Shown: positions 1 through 8,324 of the stretch, in pieces
Layout of the letters: the number at the start of each line of letters is the position of its first letter
Position numbering within the stretch: the first letter of the stretch is position 1
Assembly: GCA_938035125.1 (NCBI GenBank)
Contig: CALHNS010000010.1
Span: 1 to 41,995 of the forward strand
Length of the DNA stretch: 41,995 bases
Source: an uncultured Granulosicoccaceae bacterium
GTDB lineage: Bacteria > Pseudomonadota > Gammaproteobacteria > Granulosicoccales > Granulosicoccaceae
Direction: 5' to 3'
The notes under the pieces: model-generated
What the model saw: the letters and a program-made list of their open reading frames with translations, nothing else
Told to the model about the DNA's origin: nothing
Databases searched by the model: none
Position numbers and translations under genes: made by a program

Positions 1-140
1 AGATGGTAATGCCAGGCGATAACGTGAAGATCCAGGTCGAGCTGATCAACCCAATCGCGATGGAAGAAGGACTGCGCTTTGCGATTCGTGAGGGCGGCCG
101 TACCGTAGGTGCGGGTGTTGTTGCGAAGATTCACGAGTAA
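1..140 (+). CDS. tufA: Elongation factor Tu, C-terminal end (partial)
   Basis: This is the last 45 codons of EF-Tu, read from base 3 to a TAA at 138-140. EF-Tu is the GTPase that carries aminoacyl-tRNA to the ribosome. The visible part is the end of beta-barrel domain 3, with the family's MVMPGDN and [17 protein letters not shown] segments intact. The gene enters the window truncated at its 5' end. It sits 6 nt before rpsJ, as expected for the tuf copy that ends the str operon (rpsL-rpsG-fusA-tufA). Translational coupling to rpsJ is likely because no separate strong Shine-Dalgarno is seen in the gap. Confidence 0.95.
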   Translation, partial: MVMPGDNVKIQVELINPIAMEEGLRFAIREGGRTVGAGVVAKIHE

Positions 141-146
141 ATCACT

Positions 147-461
147 ATGTCATCCAGCCAAACTATTCGCATTCGTCTTAAAGCATTCGATCACCGTTTG
201 ATTGATCGTTCGGCGAAAGAAATTCTTGAAACCGCTAAACGCACTGGGGCCCGTGTTCTCGGACCGATCCCATTGCCTACGAAGAAAGAGCGTTTCACGA
301 TTTTGACTTCACCGCACGTAAACAAGGACGCTCGTGACCAGTACGAAATTCGTACTCACAAGCGTTTGATGGATATCGTTGATCCCACTGAAAAGACGGT
401 TGATGCGTTGATGAAGCTGGATCTTGCAGCCGGTGTGGATGTTCAGATCAAGCTAAGCTAA
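147..461 (+). CDS. rpsJ: 30S ribosomal protein S10 / NusE
   Basis: The 104-residue protein matches S10 over its whole length, including [27 protein letters not shown] and the [10 protein letters not shown] block. S10 sits in the head of the 30S subunit. As NusE it also binds NusB and NusG in transcription antitermination. It starts 6 nt after tufA and so probably relies on str-operon transcription. In the classical arrangement S10 leads a continuous S10 operon. Here it is followed by a strong terminator and a reverse-strand gene, so it is cut off from rplC. Confidence 0.98.
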   Translation: MSSSQTIRIRLKAFDHRLIDRSAKEILETAKRTGARVLGPIPLPTKKERFTILTSPHVNKDARDQYEIRTHKRLMDIVDPTEKTVDALMKLDLAAGVDVQIKLS

Positions 462-476
462 ATCTGCATTCGGAAC

Positions 477-507
477 GAGGGCTTGGCCATAATCGGCAAG
501 GCTCTCT
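477..507 (+). other. Stem-loop after rpsJ
   Basis: GAGGGC-TTG at the left pairs with CAAG-GCTCTC at the right in a stem of about 9 bp with one bulge and a central loop. It lies between the rpsJ stop and the strong terminator at 524-553. It could stabilise the rpsJ mRNA 3' end. No known family is recognised. Confidence 0.35.
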
Positions 508-523
508 CGCCAATTTAAGTACG

Positions 524-553
524 AAAAAAGCGCCTTATTTCAGGCGCTTTTTT
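524..553. terminator. Bidirectional rho-independent terminator between rpsJ and the reverse coiled-coil gene
   Basis: AAAAAAGCGCCT (524-535) and AGGCGCTTTTTT (542-553) form a perfect 12-bp stem with a 6-nt loop. Flanking A and T tracts give a U-tail on either strand. It ends tufA-rpsJ transcription and also lies directly at the stop codon (553-555) of the minus-strand gene. It isolates rpsJ from the downstream ribosomal genes. Confidence 0.9.
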
Positions 554-1185
554 TATTCCTCTGAATCTTTGGTAACGCCTTCGGCCAGTAATCGCAAGCT
601 TTGCGATAAGCGGTTTCGCTCTGTGGCCACGCTTCGGCGCAAGGCATCAACATGCTGCAGTTTGTCGGTCTCAACCTGACGTTTAAGTTCGCTTAACGCT
701 TCATCTATTCTCTTAGTTTCTCTATCCAAGGCTTCGTCAATTCGAGCGGTTTCAGTTGCAATAAGCTCATCAATTCGAGCAGTTTCTGCGGCAATGTGTT
801 GATCGATTCGAGCGGTTTCAGCGGCGATGTGCTGATCAATCCGTTGAGTTTCGTTGGCAAGGGATACGTTTTGCTCGCTGGCTAATCTTACGAGGGTCGA
901 TTCAATCCGCTGAGTCTCAACAGAGCCTAAATTTTTTCGATCTTCGCGATCACGAGAAATTTCTTGATGAAGTGTGTCCAGCCGGCGCATCACATCATCT
1001 AGACGGCGGTTAGTCATCTGATCGGCTTCTTCGAAGCTGACATTTACATCTTTTTGAAGGGCTTCGCGTTGGCGCTCGATTTCTCGTATCGTGCCGCCGA
1101 ACAAAAGCTCGCGCACTTGGTCCAGTTCGTCGCCCGATAAGTTCGTATTGGCGCTGTTCAATTCTGTAGACTGATCTTGAGACAC
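553..1185 (-). CDS. Uncharacterised coiled-coil protein with 11-residue (hendecad) repeats
   Basis: This 210-residue soluble protein starts at a GTG (1183-1185) with a weak AGG about 11 nt upstream. It has no signal peptide or membrane segment. Residues 20-85 are charged and predicted helical. Residues 111-165 contain five consecutive 11-residue units of the form xETxRIDxxIA. Two earlier degenerate units (89-110) keep the same phase. Hendecad spacing suits a right-handed or nearly straight coiled coil. The C-terminus is helical and rich in Arg, Leu and Ser. I recognise no family and assign no function. It lies alone, antiparallel to and between rpsJ and rplC, a place where most bacteria have no gene. 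Confidence 0.75.
   Translation of the reverse strand: MSQDQSTELNSANTNLSGDELDQVRELLFGGTIREIERQREALQKDVNVSFEEADQMTNRRLDDVMRRLDTLHQEISRDREDRKNLGSVETQRIESTLVRLASEQNVSLANETQRIDQHIAAETARIDQHIAAETARIDELIATETARIDEALDRETKRIDEALSELKRQVETDKLQHVDALRRSVATERNRLSQSLRLLAEGVTKDSEE
691..855 (-). repeat. Five in-frame 33-bp tandem repeats inside the coiled-coil gene
   Basis: These encode the five xETxRIDxxIA units (residues 111-165). Units 2 and 3 are nearly identical in protein, while the DNA copies differ at many third positions. That suggests either fairly old duplication under protein-level selection or partial homogenisation. The repeat is coding and has no spacer structure. Confidence 0.8.
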
Positions 1186-1428
1186 GTGATTTCGCCTAAA
1201 ATTTAGTGAAAAGTAGACATCGGCAAAAACCGAATTTTCGCGATAATAGCGCAGCTTGTGCGCTAGAAAAAGCGAGTGAGCCGCATCTTAGGTGAGGTTA
1301 GGGGGCTGGGCTTTCCAGACTCCCCACTGGCGCACACTTTTATGGGTCAAATGGCCAGTAAAGCTATACGTTATGTCATGACTACTAGGCACAAGAGTGC
1401 CTCTTTGGGTATTTCTTTTAACGAAACG
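1186..1428. promoter_or_regulatory. Divergent intergenic region upstream of the coiled-coil gene and rplC
   Basis: I see no convincing gene here. On the minus strand a TATTAT lies upstream of the GTG-started gene, next to the perfect inverted repeat AGCGCA-GCTTG-TGCGCT (1247-1263), but no good -35 is visible. On the plus strand a stem-loop AGGCAC-AAGA-GTGCCT lies at 1387-1402, followed by a T-rich stretch. It could be a weak terminator or attenuator if transcription starts further upstream. Confidence 0.35.
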
Positions 1429-1448
1429 TAACCGTACAGCTTTTTGCC

Positions 1449-1457
1449 TGTTATACT
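1449..1457 (+). promoter_or_regulatory. Candidate extended -10 promoter for rplC and the rest of the S10 operon
   Basis: TGTTATACT is a good extended -10 element (TGnTATAAT type). No good -35 box is present at 16-18 bp, which extended -10 promoters can tolerate. Initiation would be near 1464 and give a leader of about 200 nt before rplC. A dedicated promoter is expected because the terminator at 524-553 separates rplC from rpsJ. Confidence 0.45.
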
Positions 1458-1546
1458 TTGCGGCTTCCACTCACAGCGTTTGGTTCTTCCGCGCTGTGTT
1501 TTGGTGTACAGGAATCAAAAACTTTTGATACTGGATCCCCCCGCGG

Positions 1547-1634
1547 TTGGCAGCGTTTCCTGTCCTGCCAGCACACACGGGACGGGTCGTCGGTATTGCG
1601 CTTATAGACGCGTCTCCTGCCCTGCCACGGCAGG
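1547..1634 (+). promoter_or_regulatory. Structured leader of rplC, candidate ribosomal-protein autoregulatory site
   Basis: Two solid stem-loops are visible: TTGGCAG (1547-1553) with CTGCCAG (1565-1571), and CCTGCC (1616-1621) with GGCAGG (1629-1634). A palindromic AGACGCGTCT (1606-1615) lies between them. In E. coli the S10 operon leader lies upstream of rpsJ, and L4 binds it to attenuate transcription and translation. Here the equivalent position for the remaining operon is upstream of rplC. An L4-type role is inferred from position and structure, not from sequence identity. Confidence 0.4.
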
Positions 1635-1665
1635 CGGATACGGTCAATAAGTTTTGGAGATAATC

Positions 1666-2319
1666 ATGGCATTAGGTGTCGTCGGCCGAAAAATCGGCAT
1701 GACACGCGTGTTCGACGAGTCCGGTGTTTCAACGCCCGTTACCGTCGTTCACGTGGAAAAGAATCGAATCACGGCTCGTAAAACCGCAGAATCTGACGGT
1801 TACGAATCTGTGCAAATCACATTAGGTGATAAAAAAGCTGCAGCTTTGTCTAAAGCGCAAGCGGGTCACTTCGCTAAATCTGGTGTTGCTGCAGGCCGAG
1901 GTCTGTGGGAATTCCGTTTGGCTGAAGGCGAGGGCGAAGATCTGGAAGTTGGTGGTGAGATCACCATCAGCATGTTCGAAGCCGGTCAGAAAGTCGATGT
2001 AACAGGCACTAGTATCGGTAAAGGTTTTGCCGGTGGTGTCAAGCGACACAATTTCCAAACACAAGATGCAACACACGGTAACTCGCTAGCTCACCGTGCG
2101 CCGGGCTCTATTGGTCAAAACCAAACCCCAGGTCGCGTATTTAAAGGTAAGAAAATGGCGGGCCATATGGGTAATGAGCGGGTAACCACTCAGAACTTGG
2201 TTGTGGTTCGAATCGATGAAGATCGCGATGTCATTCTGATTCGTGGTCCGGTTCCAGGCCCTAAAGGAAGTGATGTGTTGATCAAGCCAGCGGTTAAGGT
2301 TAAGCGAGCGAAGAGCTGA
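1666..2319 (+). CDS. rplC: 50S ribosomal protein L3
   Basis: L3 binds domain VI of 23S rRNA and is an early assembly protein. This 217-residue protein carries the signature [16 protein letters not shown] at its start and the conserved loop with [23 protein letters not shown]. That loop contains the Gln methylated by PrmB in E. coli. I chose the ATG at 1666, preceded by TTGGAGA, rather than the in-frame codon at 1654 that would add four residues. It is the first gene of the rplC-rplQ run and ends 2 nt before rplD. Confidence 0.97.
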   Translation: MALGVVGRKIGMTRVFDESGVSTPVTVVHVEKNRITARKTAESDGYESVQITLGDKKAAALSKAQAGHFAKSGVAAGRGLWEFRLAEGEGEDLEVGGEITISMFEAGQKVDVTGTSIGKGFAGGVKRHNFQTQDATHGNSLAHRAPGSIGQNQTPGRVFKGKKMAGHMGNERVTTQNLVVVRIDEDRDVILIRGPVPGPKGSDVLIKPAVKVKRAKS

Positions 2320-2321
2320 TC

Positions 2322-2924
2322 ATGGATCTAAAGACTAATAGTGGTGCCTCGGTATCTGTCTCAGATGCTGTGTTTGGCGCAAAATACAACGAAGGTCTGG
2401 TGCACCAGATTGTTACGGCCTACCTAGCGGCTAAGCGTTCAGGTAATGCAGCGCAGAAGACGCGTTCAGAAGTCAGTGGTGGTGGGGCTAAGCCTTGGCG
2501 CCAGAAGGGTACGGGCCGAGCTCGTGCCGGTACTTCTCGAAGCCCGATCTGGACGGGTGGTGGTGTAACGTTCGCCGCTAAGCCGCGCGATTACTCGCAA
2601 AAAGTAAACAAGAAAATGTATCGCGCTGCCATGCGATCCATATTGTCTCAAGCAGCGGCTGACGGTCGTTTGCAACTGGTTGATGATTTAGAAATTCCTG
2701 AGCCAAAAACTCGCTTAATGCGCGAGAAAGTGGAAAGCCACGGTGTTGATAAAGCACTATTGTTGGTTGACGACGGTTCAGACAACGCCTTTATGGCGGT
2801 TCGCAATCTGCCTAATGTGGAAATGCTTGACGCTGAAATCGTCGATCCGGTAAGCCTGGTTCGCTACCCAAGCATTCTTGCTACACCGGCTGCGATCTCG
2901 CAATTGGAGAAACGCTTCGCATGA
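2322..2924 (+). CDS. rplD: 50S ribosomal protein L4
   Basis: The protein has 200 residues, against 201 in E. coli. The extended loop is conserved (GGGAKPWRQKGTGRARAG followed by SPIWTGGGVTFAAKPRD). This loop lines the peptide exit tunnel and gives macrolide resistance when mutated. L4 is also the S10-operon autoregulator in gammaproteobacteria. It overlaps rplW by 4 nt (ATGA), indicating translational coupling. Confidence 0.98.
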   Translation: MDLKTNSGASVSVSDAVFGAKYNEGLVHQIVTAYLAAKRSGNAAQKTRSEVSGGGAKPWRQKGTGRARAGTSRSPIWTGGGVTFAAKPRDYSQKVNKKMYRAAMRSILSQAAADGRLQLVDDLEIPEPKTRLMREKVESHGVDKALLLVDDGSDNAFMAVRNLPNVEMLDAEIVDPVSLVRYPSILATPAAISQLEKRFA

Positions 2925-3220
2925 ACGATCAACGTCTCTATCAAGTGCTGTTAGCACCGCACATCTCTGAGAAAACAGCGATGGACGCAGAAATGCGTGG
3001 GCGCCACACGTTCAAAGTGGCAACCGATGCTAGCAAGCTAGAAATCCGCAAAGCGGTTGAAAAGCTTTTCGGTGTGGAAGTGCGTAGCGTGCACGTCGTC
3101 AACGTAAATGGTAAATCCAAGCGATTCGGCCAAGTTGAAGGCAAGCGTTCAGATTGGAAAAAGGCCATCGTTAAATTAGCAGAAGGCCAAGACATCGACT
3201 ACGTCGGGTTGGAATCATAA
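2921..3220 (+). CDS. rplW: 50S ribosomal protein L23
   Basis: L23 lies at the exit of the polypeptide tunnel and is the docking site for trigger factor and SRP. The 99-residue sequence has the family pattern: [12 protein letters not shown] near the start, the [23 protein letters not shown] core and the VNGKSKRFG loop. It overlaps rplD by 4 nt at its start and ends 2 nt before rplB. Confidence 0.98.
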   Translation: MNDQRLYQVLLAPHISEKTAMDAEMRGRHTFKVATDASKLEIRKAVEKLFGVEVRSVHVVNVNGKSKRFGQVEGKRSDWKKAIVKLAEGQDIDYVGLES

Positions 3221-3222
3221 TC

Positions 3223-4050
3223 ATGGCTCTCGTTAAATCGAAACCAACATCACCCGGGCAGCGTTTTCAAGTCCGAGTGGTTAATAAAGAGCTTTCTAAA
3301 GAAGGTCCTTACGAACCATTAGTTGAGAAGCTGCATAAGCGCGGTGGTCGTAATAACCACGGTCGCATTACTCAGCGTCACATTGGTGGTGGTCACAAGC
3401 GTCGTTATCGTGTTATCGATTTCAAACGCAACAAAGACGGTATTCCATCCGTTGTTGAGCGTATTGAATACGATCCGAATCGCACGGCAAACATCGCACT
3501 GCTTAAGTATGCAGACGGTGAGCGTCGCTACATGATTGCCCCCAAGGGCATGAAAGCTGGTGATCCTGTCATGACGGGACGTGAAGCGCCGATTAAAGCT
3601 GGCAACACGCTTCCATTAAACAACATCCCGGTAGGTTCTACAGTGCATTGCATTGAACTGAAGCCAGGTCGCGGTGCGCAAATGGCGCGAAGTGCCGGTG
3701 CAGCCGTTCAAGTTGTTGCACGTGAAGGTATGTACGCCACACTACGTATGCGCTCTGGCGAAATGCGTCGTGTACTAGCCGACTGCAGAGCCACGTTAGG
3801 CGAAGTCAGTAATGGTGAGCACGCTCTTCGTAAGCTTGGTAAAGCCGGTGCTACTCGCTGGCGCGGTGTTCGTCCTACCGTTCGAGGTGTGGCGATGAAC
3901 CCAGTTGATCACCCACACGGTGGTGGTGAAGGTCGTACTTCAGGTGGTCGTCATCCGGTTAGCCCTTGGGGTACACCGACTAAGGGTCATAAGACTCGAA
4001 AGAACAAACGTACCGATCGCATGATTGTGCGTCGTCGAAACAAGAAATAA
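3223..4050 (+). CDS. rplB: 50S ribosomal protein L2
   Basis: L2 is needed for subunit association and peptidyl-transferase activity. The 275-residue protein is close to the usual 273-276. It has the KPTSPGQR start, the GGGHKRRYR rRNA-binding segment, and near the C-terminus the [11 protein letters not shown] motif with the essential histidine. The basic tail ends in RRRNKK. It ends 16 nt before rpsS. Confidence 0.99.
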   Translation: MALVKSKPTSPGQRFQVRVVNKELSKEGPYEPLVEKLHKRGGRNNHGRITQRHIGGGHKRRYRVIDFKRNKDGIPSVVERIEYDPNRTANIALLKYADGERRYMIAPKGMKAGDPVMTGREAPIKAGNTLPLNNIPVGSTVHCIELKPGRGAQMARSAGAAVQVVAREGMYATLRMRSGEMRRVLADCRATLGEVSNGEHALRKLGKAGATRWRGVRPTVRGVAMNPVDHPHGGGEGRTSGGRHPVSPWGTPTKGHKTRKNKRTDRMIVRRRNKK

Positions 4051-4066
4051 GGCGAGGTAATCATTC

Positions 4067-4339
4067 ATGCCACGTTCACTGAAAAAAGGCCCGTTTGTCG
4101 ATCACCACTTAATCAAAAAAGTGGAAGAGGCTCGCGAATCTAATAACAAGCGTCCAATCAAAACTTGGTCGCGTCGTTCAATGATCCTACCGGATATGGT
4201 GGGTTTGACTTTGGCGGTACACAACGGTCGTGTACACGTGCCAGTTCTTGTTTCTGAGAACATGGTGGGTCATAAGTTGGGCGAATTTGCTGCCACACGT
4301 ACCTATAAAGGTCACGTGGCTGACAAGAAATCGAGATAA
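4067..4339 (+). CDS. rpsS: 30S ribosomal protein S19
   Basis: S19 forms a complex with S13 in the 30S head and contacts A-site tRNA and bridge B1a. The 90-residue protein shows [27 protein letters not shown] and the [13 protein letters not shown] ending. An AAGGCGAGG sequence lies upstream of the ATG. It sits 5 nt before rplV. Confidence 0.98.
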   Translation: MPRSLKKGPFVDHHLIKKVEEARESNNKRPIKTWSRRSMILPDMVGLTLAVHNGRVHVPVLVSENMVGHKLGEFAATRTYKGHVADKKSR

Positions 4340-4344
4340 GGCTC

Positions 4345-4677
4345 ATGCAAGTCAACAGCACATTGCGTTACGCACGCATCTCGCCGCAGAAAGCTCGTTT
4401 GGTTGCTGACCAAATTCGCGGTCTGCCCGTTGAAGGCGCTTTGGAAATACTCACATTTAGTGAGAAGAAAGCCGGCGTTATGTTTAAGAAATTGGTAGAC
4501 AGTGCCATTGCCAATGCAGAACACAACGAAGGCGCAGACATCGATGAATTGAAAGTGTCTGCAGTTCAAGTTAACGAAGGTCCAACAATGAAACGTTTAC
4601 GGGCCCGGGCAAAAGGACGCGCTAACCGCATCCTGAAGCGCACCAGTCACATCACTGTGACGGTTTCGGATTCGTAG
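4345..4677 (+). CDS. rplV: 50S ribosomal protein L22
   Basis: L22 reaches from the outer surface into the exit tunnel and is a determinant of macrolide sensitivity. The 110-residue length equals that of E. coli. Conserved features are [26 protein letters not shown] and the C-terminal beta hairpin [18 protein letters not shown] leading to TSHITV. It has 5-nt and 9-nt gaps to its neighbours. Confidence 0.98.
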   Translation: MQVNSTLRYARISPQKARLVADQIRGLPVEGALEILTFSEKKAGVMFKKLVDSAIANAEHNEGADIDELKVSAVQVNEGPTMKRLRARAKGRANRILKRTSHITVTVSDS

Positions 4678-4686
4678 GGGCAGGTT

Positions 4687-5370
4687 ATGGGTCAAAAAGT
4701 ACATCCAATTGGTATTCGTCTTGGTATCTCAAGTGACTGGAACAGCACTTGGTATGCGGGCAGCGAAGACTACGCAAACTATTTAAACGACGACATCAAA
4801 GTGCGTGAGTTCTTGAAAAAAGAACTGGCTCATGCATCGGTGGCTCGTATTCACATTGATCGGCCAGCGAAGGCGGCCATCATCACGATTCATTCGGCTC
4901 GCCCCGGTATCGTTATCGGTAAGAAAGGCGAAGATGTAGAACGTTTACGTCGTGCAATCGCGCCGATGATGAGTTTGAACATCAACAATGTGAAAATTAA
5001 CATCGCTGAGATTCGTAAGCCTGAATTAGATGCGCAGTTAGTTGCAGAAAGTGTTGCGCAGCAACTTGAACGACGAGTGATGTTCCGTCGTGCAATGAAG
5101 CGCGTACTCACTAACACGATGCGCTTAGGTGCGCAGGGTGTGAAAATCGCAGTATCTGGTCGTTTGAATGGTGCAGAAATCGCCCGGCGCGAGTGGTATC
5201 ACGATGGTCGTGTACCTTTGCACACCTTACGAGCAGACATCGACTACGGCACAGCTGAAGCAAAAACCACCTACGGTATTATTGGTATCAAAGTGTGGAT
5301 CTGCCACGGCGAAGTGTTTGATTTAGAAGCTAAGCGCGCGAAGGGCAATGCCCAAGCGGCTCAGAAGTAA
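4687..5370 (+). CDS. rpsC: 30S ribosomal protein S3
   Basis: S3 is part of the mRNA entry channel and its helicase activity. The 227-residue protein starts [13 protein letters not shown]. It has a type II KH domain at about residues 40-110, including the [15 protein letters not shown]xxG loop, and a C-terminal S3 domain with [32 protein letters not shown] sequence precedes the ATG. Confidence 0.98.
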   Translation: MGQKVHPIGIRLGISSDWNSTWYAGSEDYANYLNDDIKVREFLKKELAHASVARIHIDRPAKAAIITIHSARPGIVIGKKGEDVERLRRAIAPMMSLNINNVKINIAEIRKPELDAQLVAESVAQQLERRVMFRRAMKRVLTNTMRLGAQGVKIAVSGRLNGAEIARREWYHDGRVPLHTLRADIDYGTAEAKTTYGIIGIKVWICHGEVFDLEAKRAKGNAQAAQK

Positions 5371-5388
5371 TCGTAATAGAGACTCGAC

Positions 5389-5802
5389 ATGCTTCAACCG
5401 AAACGTACAAAATTTAGAAAGCAGCACAAGGGCCGTAACCGCGGTCTTGCGCAGAACGGCAACAAAGTTAGCTTTGGTGAATACGGGTTAAAAGCCACCG
5501 ATACCGGTCGCTTAACGGCTCGTCAAATCGAAGCCGCTCGCCGAGCTATGACTCGTCACATTAAGCGTGGCGGAAAAATCTGGATTCGAATTTTCCCAGA
5601 CACGCCAGTTACTAAGAAGCCTATTGAAGTTCGAATGGGTAAAGGTAAAGGTAACGTGGAATATTGGGTAGCCAAGATCCAGCCAGGCAAGATGTTGTAT
5701 GAAATGGAAGGTGTTTCTGAGGAAATCGCTCGTGAAGCGTTTGCCTTAGCGGCTGCAAAACTTCCGATTCGTACCACCTTTGTTGTAAGGACGGCAGCGT
5801 AA
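5389..5802 (+). CDS. rplP: 50S ribosomal protein L16
   Basis: L16 organises the A-site tRNA binding region of the 50S subunit. The 137-residue protein is typical: [17 protein letters not shown] at the start, then FGEYGLKA, the [14 protein letters not shown] loop (which holds the arginine hydroxylated in E. coli) and the LPIRTTFV ending. Its TAA overlaps the rpmC ATG by one base. Confidence 0.98.
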   Translation: MLQPKRTKFRKQHKGRNRGLAQNGNKVSFGEYGLKATDTGRLTARQIEAARRAMTRHIKRGGKIWIRIFPDTPVTKKPIEVRMGKGKGNVEYWVAKIQPGKMLYEMEGVSEEIAREAFALAAAKLPIRTTFVVRTAA

Positions 5803-5999
5803 TGGATACTTCAGAATTAAGAGAAAAGTCGGTAACCGAACTTGAAACTGAGCTAACCGCTTTGTATCGAGAGCGTTTCAACTTACGTATGTCGCAAGGC
5901 ACAGGTCAAGATGTGAAGCCTCACAACTACAAACGAGTTCGGCGACAAATTGCACGGATTAAAACCATCATTACTCAGAAATCAGCGGCAGGTGCATAA
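5802..5999 (+). CDS. rpmC: 50S ribosomal protein L29
   Basis: L29 is a small helical-hairpin protein beside L23 at the tunnel exit. The 65-residue sequence has the family pattern [31 protein letters not shown] and ends with [12 protein letters not shown]. The start overlaps the rplP stop by one base (TAATG), and it ends 2 nt before rpsQ. Confidence 0.97.
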   Translation: MDTSELREKSVTELETELTALYRERFNLRMSQGTGQDVKPHNYKRVRRQIARIKTIITQKSAAGA

Positions 6000-6001
6000 G
6001 C

Positions 6002-6268
6002 ATGAGTGCAGAGACTAGCAAGCTGCAACGCACCGTTATTGGTCGTGTGTTAAGCAACAAGATGGAACAAACAGCCACCGTAGTGGTTGAGCGTAAAGTA
6101 AAGCATCCGATGTACGGTAAATACGTGCGTCGTAGTAAGAAATACCACGTTCATGATGCAGACAATGCATTGAATATTGGTGATGTTGTACAAATTAAAG
6201 AGTGTCGCCCGCTTTCGAAAACGAAATCGTGGACGCTCGACAAGGTATTAGAGGCAGCTAGCGAATAG
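6002..6268 (+). CDS. rpsQ: 30S ribosomal protein S17
   Basis: S17 is a primary 16S rRNA-binding protein with an OB fold. The 88-residue protein shows the [45 protein letters not shown] pattern (quoted here as family segments running from residue 8) and the [11 protein letters not shown] ending. It ends the S10-operon part of the cluster. The 55-nt gap that follows marks the usual S10/spc boundary. Confidence 0.98.
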   Translation: MSAETSKLQRTVIGRVLSNKMEQTATVVVERKVKHPMYGKYVRRSKKYHVHDADNALNIGDVVQIKECRPLSKTKSWTLDKVLEAASE

Positions 6269-6323
6269 TCCTTCAGGACTTTAGCTAAGCCTTTATTGAT
6301 AAGAGCAAAAGAGTAGCGTTCCG
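6269..6323 (+). promoter_or_regulatory. S10/spc boundary gap
   Basis: This 55-nt stretch starts with a short GTCC-TTCA-GGAC stem-loop overlapping the rpsQ stop (6268-6279). In E. coli the spc promoter lies at this junction. Here only weak promoter-like sequence (TTGATA around 6296) is visible, so a separate spc promoter cannot be confirmed. No gene is present. Confidence 0.3.
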
Positions 6324-6692
6324 ATGATTCAAATGCAGACCGTTCTGAACGTAGCGGATAACAGCGGCGCCAAAAGCGTCATGTGTATCAAAGTGCTAGG
6401 TGGTTCGCACCGACGATATGCACGCGTGGGTGATGTGATTAAAGTGAGCGTCAAAGACGCCATTCCACGTGGCAAAGTAAAGAAAGGTGAGGTGTACAAC
6501 GCAGTGGTTGTGCGCACTCGCAAGGGCATTCGCCGAGCTGATGGTTCGTCCATTCGTTTCGATGCGAACGCTGCAGTAATTTTGAATGCGAAGCATGAGC
6601 CTGTTGGTACGCGTATCTTTGGCCCGGTAACACGGGAACTTCGAAATGAGAAGTTTATGAAGATCGTATCGCTTGCTCCCGAAGTGCTGTAG
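6324..6692 (+). CDS. rplN: 50S ribosomal protein L14
   Basis: L14 lies at the subunit interface and is the binding site of the silencing factor RsfS. The 122-residue protein has [17 protein letters not shown], the [12 protein letters not shown] motif, the [11 protein letters not shown] segment and the [12 protein letters not shown] ending typical of the family. It is the first spc gene and ends 12 nt before rplX. Confidence 0.98.
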   Translation: MIQMQTVLNVADNSGAKSVMCIKVLGGSHRRYARVGDVIKVSVKDAIPRGKVKKGEVYNAVVVRTRKGIRRADGSSIRFDANAAVILNAKHEPVGTRIFGPVTRELRNEKFMKIVSLAPEVL

Positions 6693-6704
6693 AGACACAC
6701 GAAC

Positions 6705-7016
6705 ATGAACCGTATCAAACAAGGCGACGATGTCATCGTACTCGCCGGCAAAGACAAAGGGCGTCGCGGAACCGTTTCTCAAGTTCTAGACAACCGCGTT
6801 ATTGTTGACGGCATTAACCTGGTTAAGAAGCACGCCAAAGGTAACCCACAAGTGGGCGATCCCGGTGGCATCCAGGAACGAGAAGCATCGTTGCACATTT
6901 CAAACATTGCGCTTTTTAACTCAGCCACGAAGAAGGGTGGTCGAGTAGGCTTCCGTATCAATAGTGCGGGTAAAAAAGAGCGTTTTTTCCGTTCCGACGA
7001 ATCGTCGGTGGATTGA
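6705..7016 (+). CDS. rplX: 50S ribosomal protein L24
   Basis: L24 is an assembly initiator with a KOW domain. The 103-residue protein starts [19 protein letters not shown], the KOW motif, and includes KKHAKGN and [15 protein letters not shown] perfect hairpin, CCGACG-AAT-CGTCGG (6994-7008), overlaps its last codons just before the rplE start. In E. coli the S8 repressor site lies at this junction, but the sequence here does not obviously match that site. Confidence 0.97.
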   Translation: MNRIKQGDDVIVLAGKDKGRRGTVSQVLDNRVIVDGINLVKKHAKGNPQVGDPGGIQEREASLHISNIALFNSATKKGGRVGFRINSAGKKERFFRSDESSVD

Positions 7017-7020
7017 GATC

Positions 7021-7560
7021 ATGGCTAGATTATCAACTGAATATCGCGAGAAAATCGCTCCAGCAATGATGGAAGAGTTCTCGTATAAGAGCGCAATGCA
7101 AGTGCCTCGAATCGAGAAGATCACTCTGAACATCGGTTTGGGTGAGGCTGTAGGCGACAAGAAAGTCATGGAGAACGCAACAGCGGAACTCGGTGCTATC
7201 TCTGGTCAAAAGCCTGTGGTTACGGTGGCAAGAAAATCAATTGCGGGTTTTAAAATTCGCGATGGTTACCCCATCGGAACTAAGGTGACGTTGCGCCGCG
7301 CTCGAATGTATGAATTCCTTGATCGCTTAGTAACGGTCGCCATTCCTCGAATTCGAGATTTTCGTGGCATTAGCCCGAAGGCATTCGACGGACGTGGCAA
7401 CTACAGCTTAGGGATTAAAGAGCAAATCATTTTCCCTGAAATTGATTACGACAAAATCGATGCAATGCGTGGCATGAATATTACGATCACCACGTCTGCC
7501 CAAACTGACGCAGAAGCCTTATCGCTTCTGAAGAAGTTCAACTTTCCGTTCCGCACGTAA
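7021..7560 (+). CDS. rplE: 50S ribosomal protein L5
   Basis: L5 binds 5S rRNA and forms bridge B1b. I chose the ATG at 7021 rather than an upstream in-frame codon inside rplX. It gives [16 protein letters not shown] and 179 residues, the same length as in E. coli. Family blocks are [40 protein letters not shown] and the [24 protein letters not shown] core. It follows rplX by 4 nt, suggesting coupling. Confidence 0.97.
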   Translation: MARLSTEYREKIAPAMMEEFSYKSAMQVPRIEKITLNIGLGEAVGDKKVMENATAELGAISGQKPVVTVARKSIAGFKIRDGYPIGTKVTLRRARMYEFLDRLVTVAIPRIRDFRGISPKAFDGRGNYSLGIKEQIIFPEIDYDKIDAMRGMNITITTSAQTDAEALSLLKKFNFPFRT

Positions 7561-7579
7561 CTGGTAGAAGCGTAGAACT

Positions 7580-7885
7580 ATGGCTAAGAAATCCATGATT
7601 GCGCGCGAGAAGAAGCGCACTATTCTGGCTTCGCGTATGCAGGCGAAGCGAAAAGCACTGAAGGCAATTATTGCTTCAGAAGAATCAAGCTACGACGAGA
7701 AGATGGAAGCAGTAGTTGCGTTGCAAAAATTGCCACGCGATTCTTCACCTTCTCGTGGTCGTAACCGTTGTCGCATTACTGGCCGACCCCACGGTGTTTA
7801 CCGTAAGTTCGGTTTAAGTCGCACAAAGCTTCGCGAAGCTGCGATGCGTGGTGATGTGCCAGGTCTTGTTAAGGCCAGTTGGTAG
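7580..7885 (+). CDS. rpsN: 30S ribosomal protein S14, zinc-independent long form
   Basis: The protein has 101 residues, the length of the E. coli long form. It ends in [21 protein letters not shown] and [17 protein letters not shown]. The four-cysteine zinc motif of the short S14 form is absent, so this is the C-minus type that does not need zinc. S14 is a late-assembling protein of the 30S head. Confidence 0.98.
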   Translation: MAKKSMIAREKKRTILASRMQAKRKALKAIIASEESSYDEKMEAVVALQKLPRDSSPSRGRNRCRITGRPHGVYRKFGLSRTKLREAAMRGDVPGLVKASW

Positions 7886-7895
7886 GAGAAGCAAT

Positions 7896-8291
7896 ATGAG
7901 TATGTCCGATCCAATCGCCGATATGCTGACTCGCATCCGTAATGGGCAGCAGGCGCAAAAAGTGGCTGTATCAATGCCTGCATCAAAAGCCAAGAAGGCT
8001 ATTGCGGCTGTATTGAAAGATGAAGGCTACATTATCGATTTTGGCGAAAGCACAGAATCTGGCAAGCCGACGTTGTCGGTTACATTGAAGTATTTCAATG
8101 GCAAGCCAGTTATCGACAAAATTAATCGGGTAAGCCGTCCCGGTCTGCGCCGTTACTCAGGTTCTGAGGACATCCCGCAGGTGTTGGGTGGTTTAGGTAT
8201 CGCTATTGTCAGCACGTCCAAAGGCGTTATGACGGGTGCAAAGGCGAAAGCCATGCGCGAAGGCGGTGAGGTTATTTGCACCGTTTGCTAA
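7896..8291 (+). CDS. rpsH: 30S ribosomal protein S8
   Basis: S8 binds the central domain of 16S rRNA. In E. coli it also represses the spc operon at the rplE start. The ATG at 7896 gives [18 protein letters not shown] and 131 residues. The AGGAGAA sequence 5-11 nt upstream supports this start over an in-frame codon 48 nt earlier. C-terminal blocks VSRPGLRRY and [15 protein letters not shown] are intact. Confidence 0.97.
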   Translation: MSMSDPIADMLTRIRNGQQAQKVAVSMPASKAKKAIAAVLKDEGYIIDFGESTESGKPTLSVTLKYFNGKPVIDKINRVSRPGLRRYSGSEDIPQVLGGLGIAIVSTSKGVMTGAKAKAMREGGEVICTVC

Positions 8292-8324
8292 TGGCGCAAT
8301 AATCAATCAATACTGAGAACAGTT

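Noticed and set aside
691..855. 33-bp tandem repeats as a possible CRISPR or satellite
   Set aside because: The repeats are directly contiguous, in frame and encode conserved 11-residue units. There are no spacers.
1606..1615. AGACGCGTCT as a MetJ box
   Set aside because: It is a lone 10-bp palindrome upstream of rplC. MetJ sites are tandem 8-bp AGACGTCT-like boxes at methionine genes.
1288..1650. Open frames of 60-68 codons on both strands in the rplC leader
   Set aside because: They cover promoter and stem-loop sequence, have no ribosome binding sites or recognisable products and overlap each other.
6994..7008. Hairpin before rplE as an S8 repressor site
   Set aside because: The position fits, but the simple perfect stem lacks the bulged internal-loop structure of the known S8 target. 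It is mentioned only under rplX.
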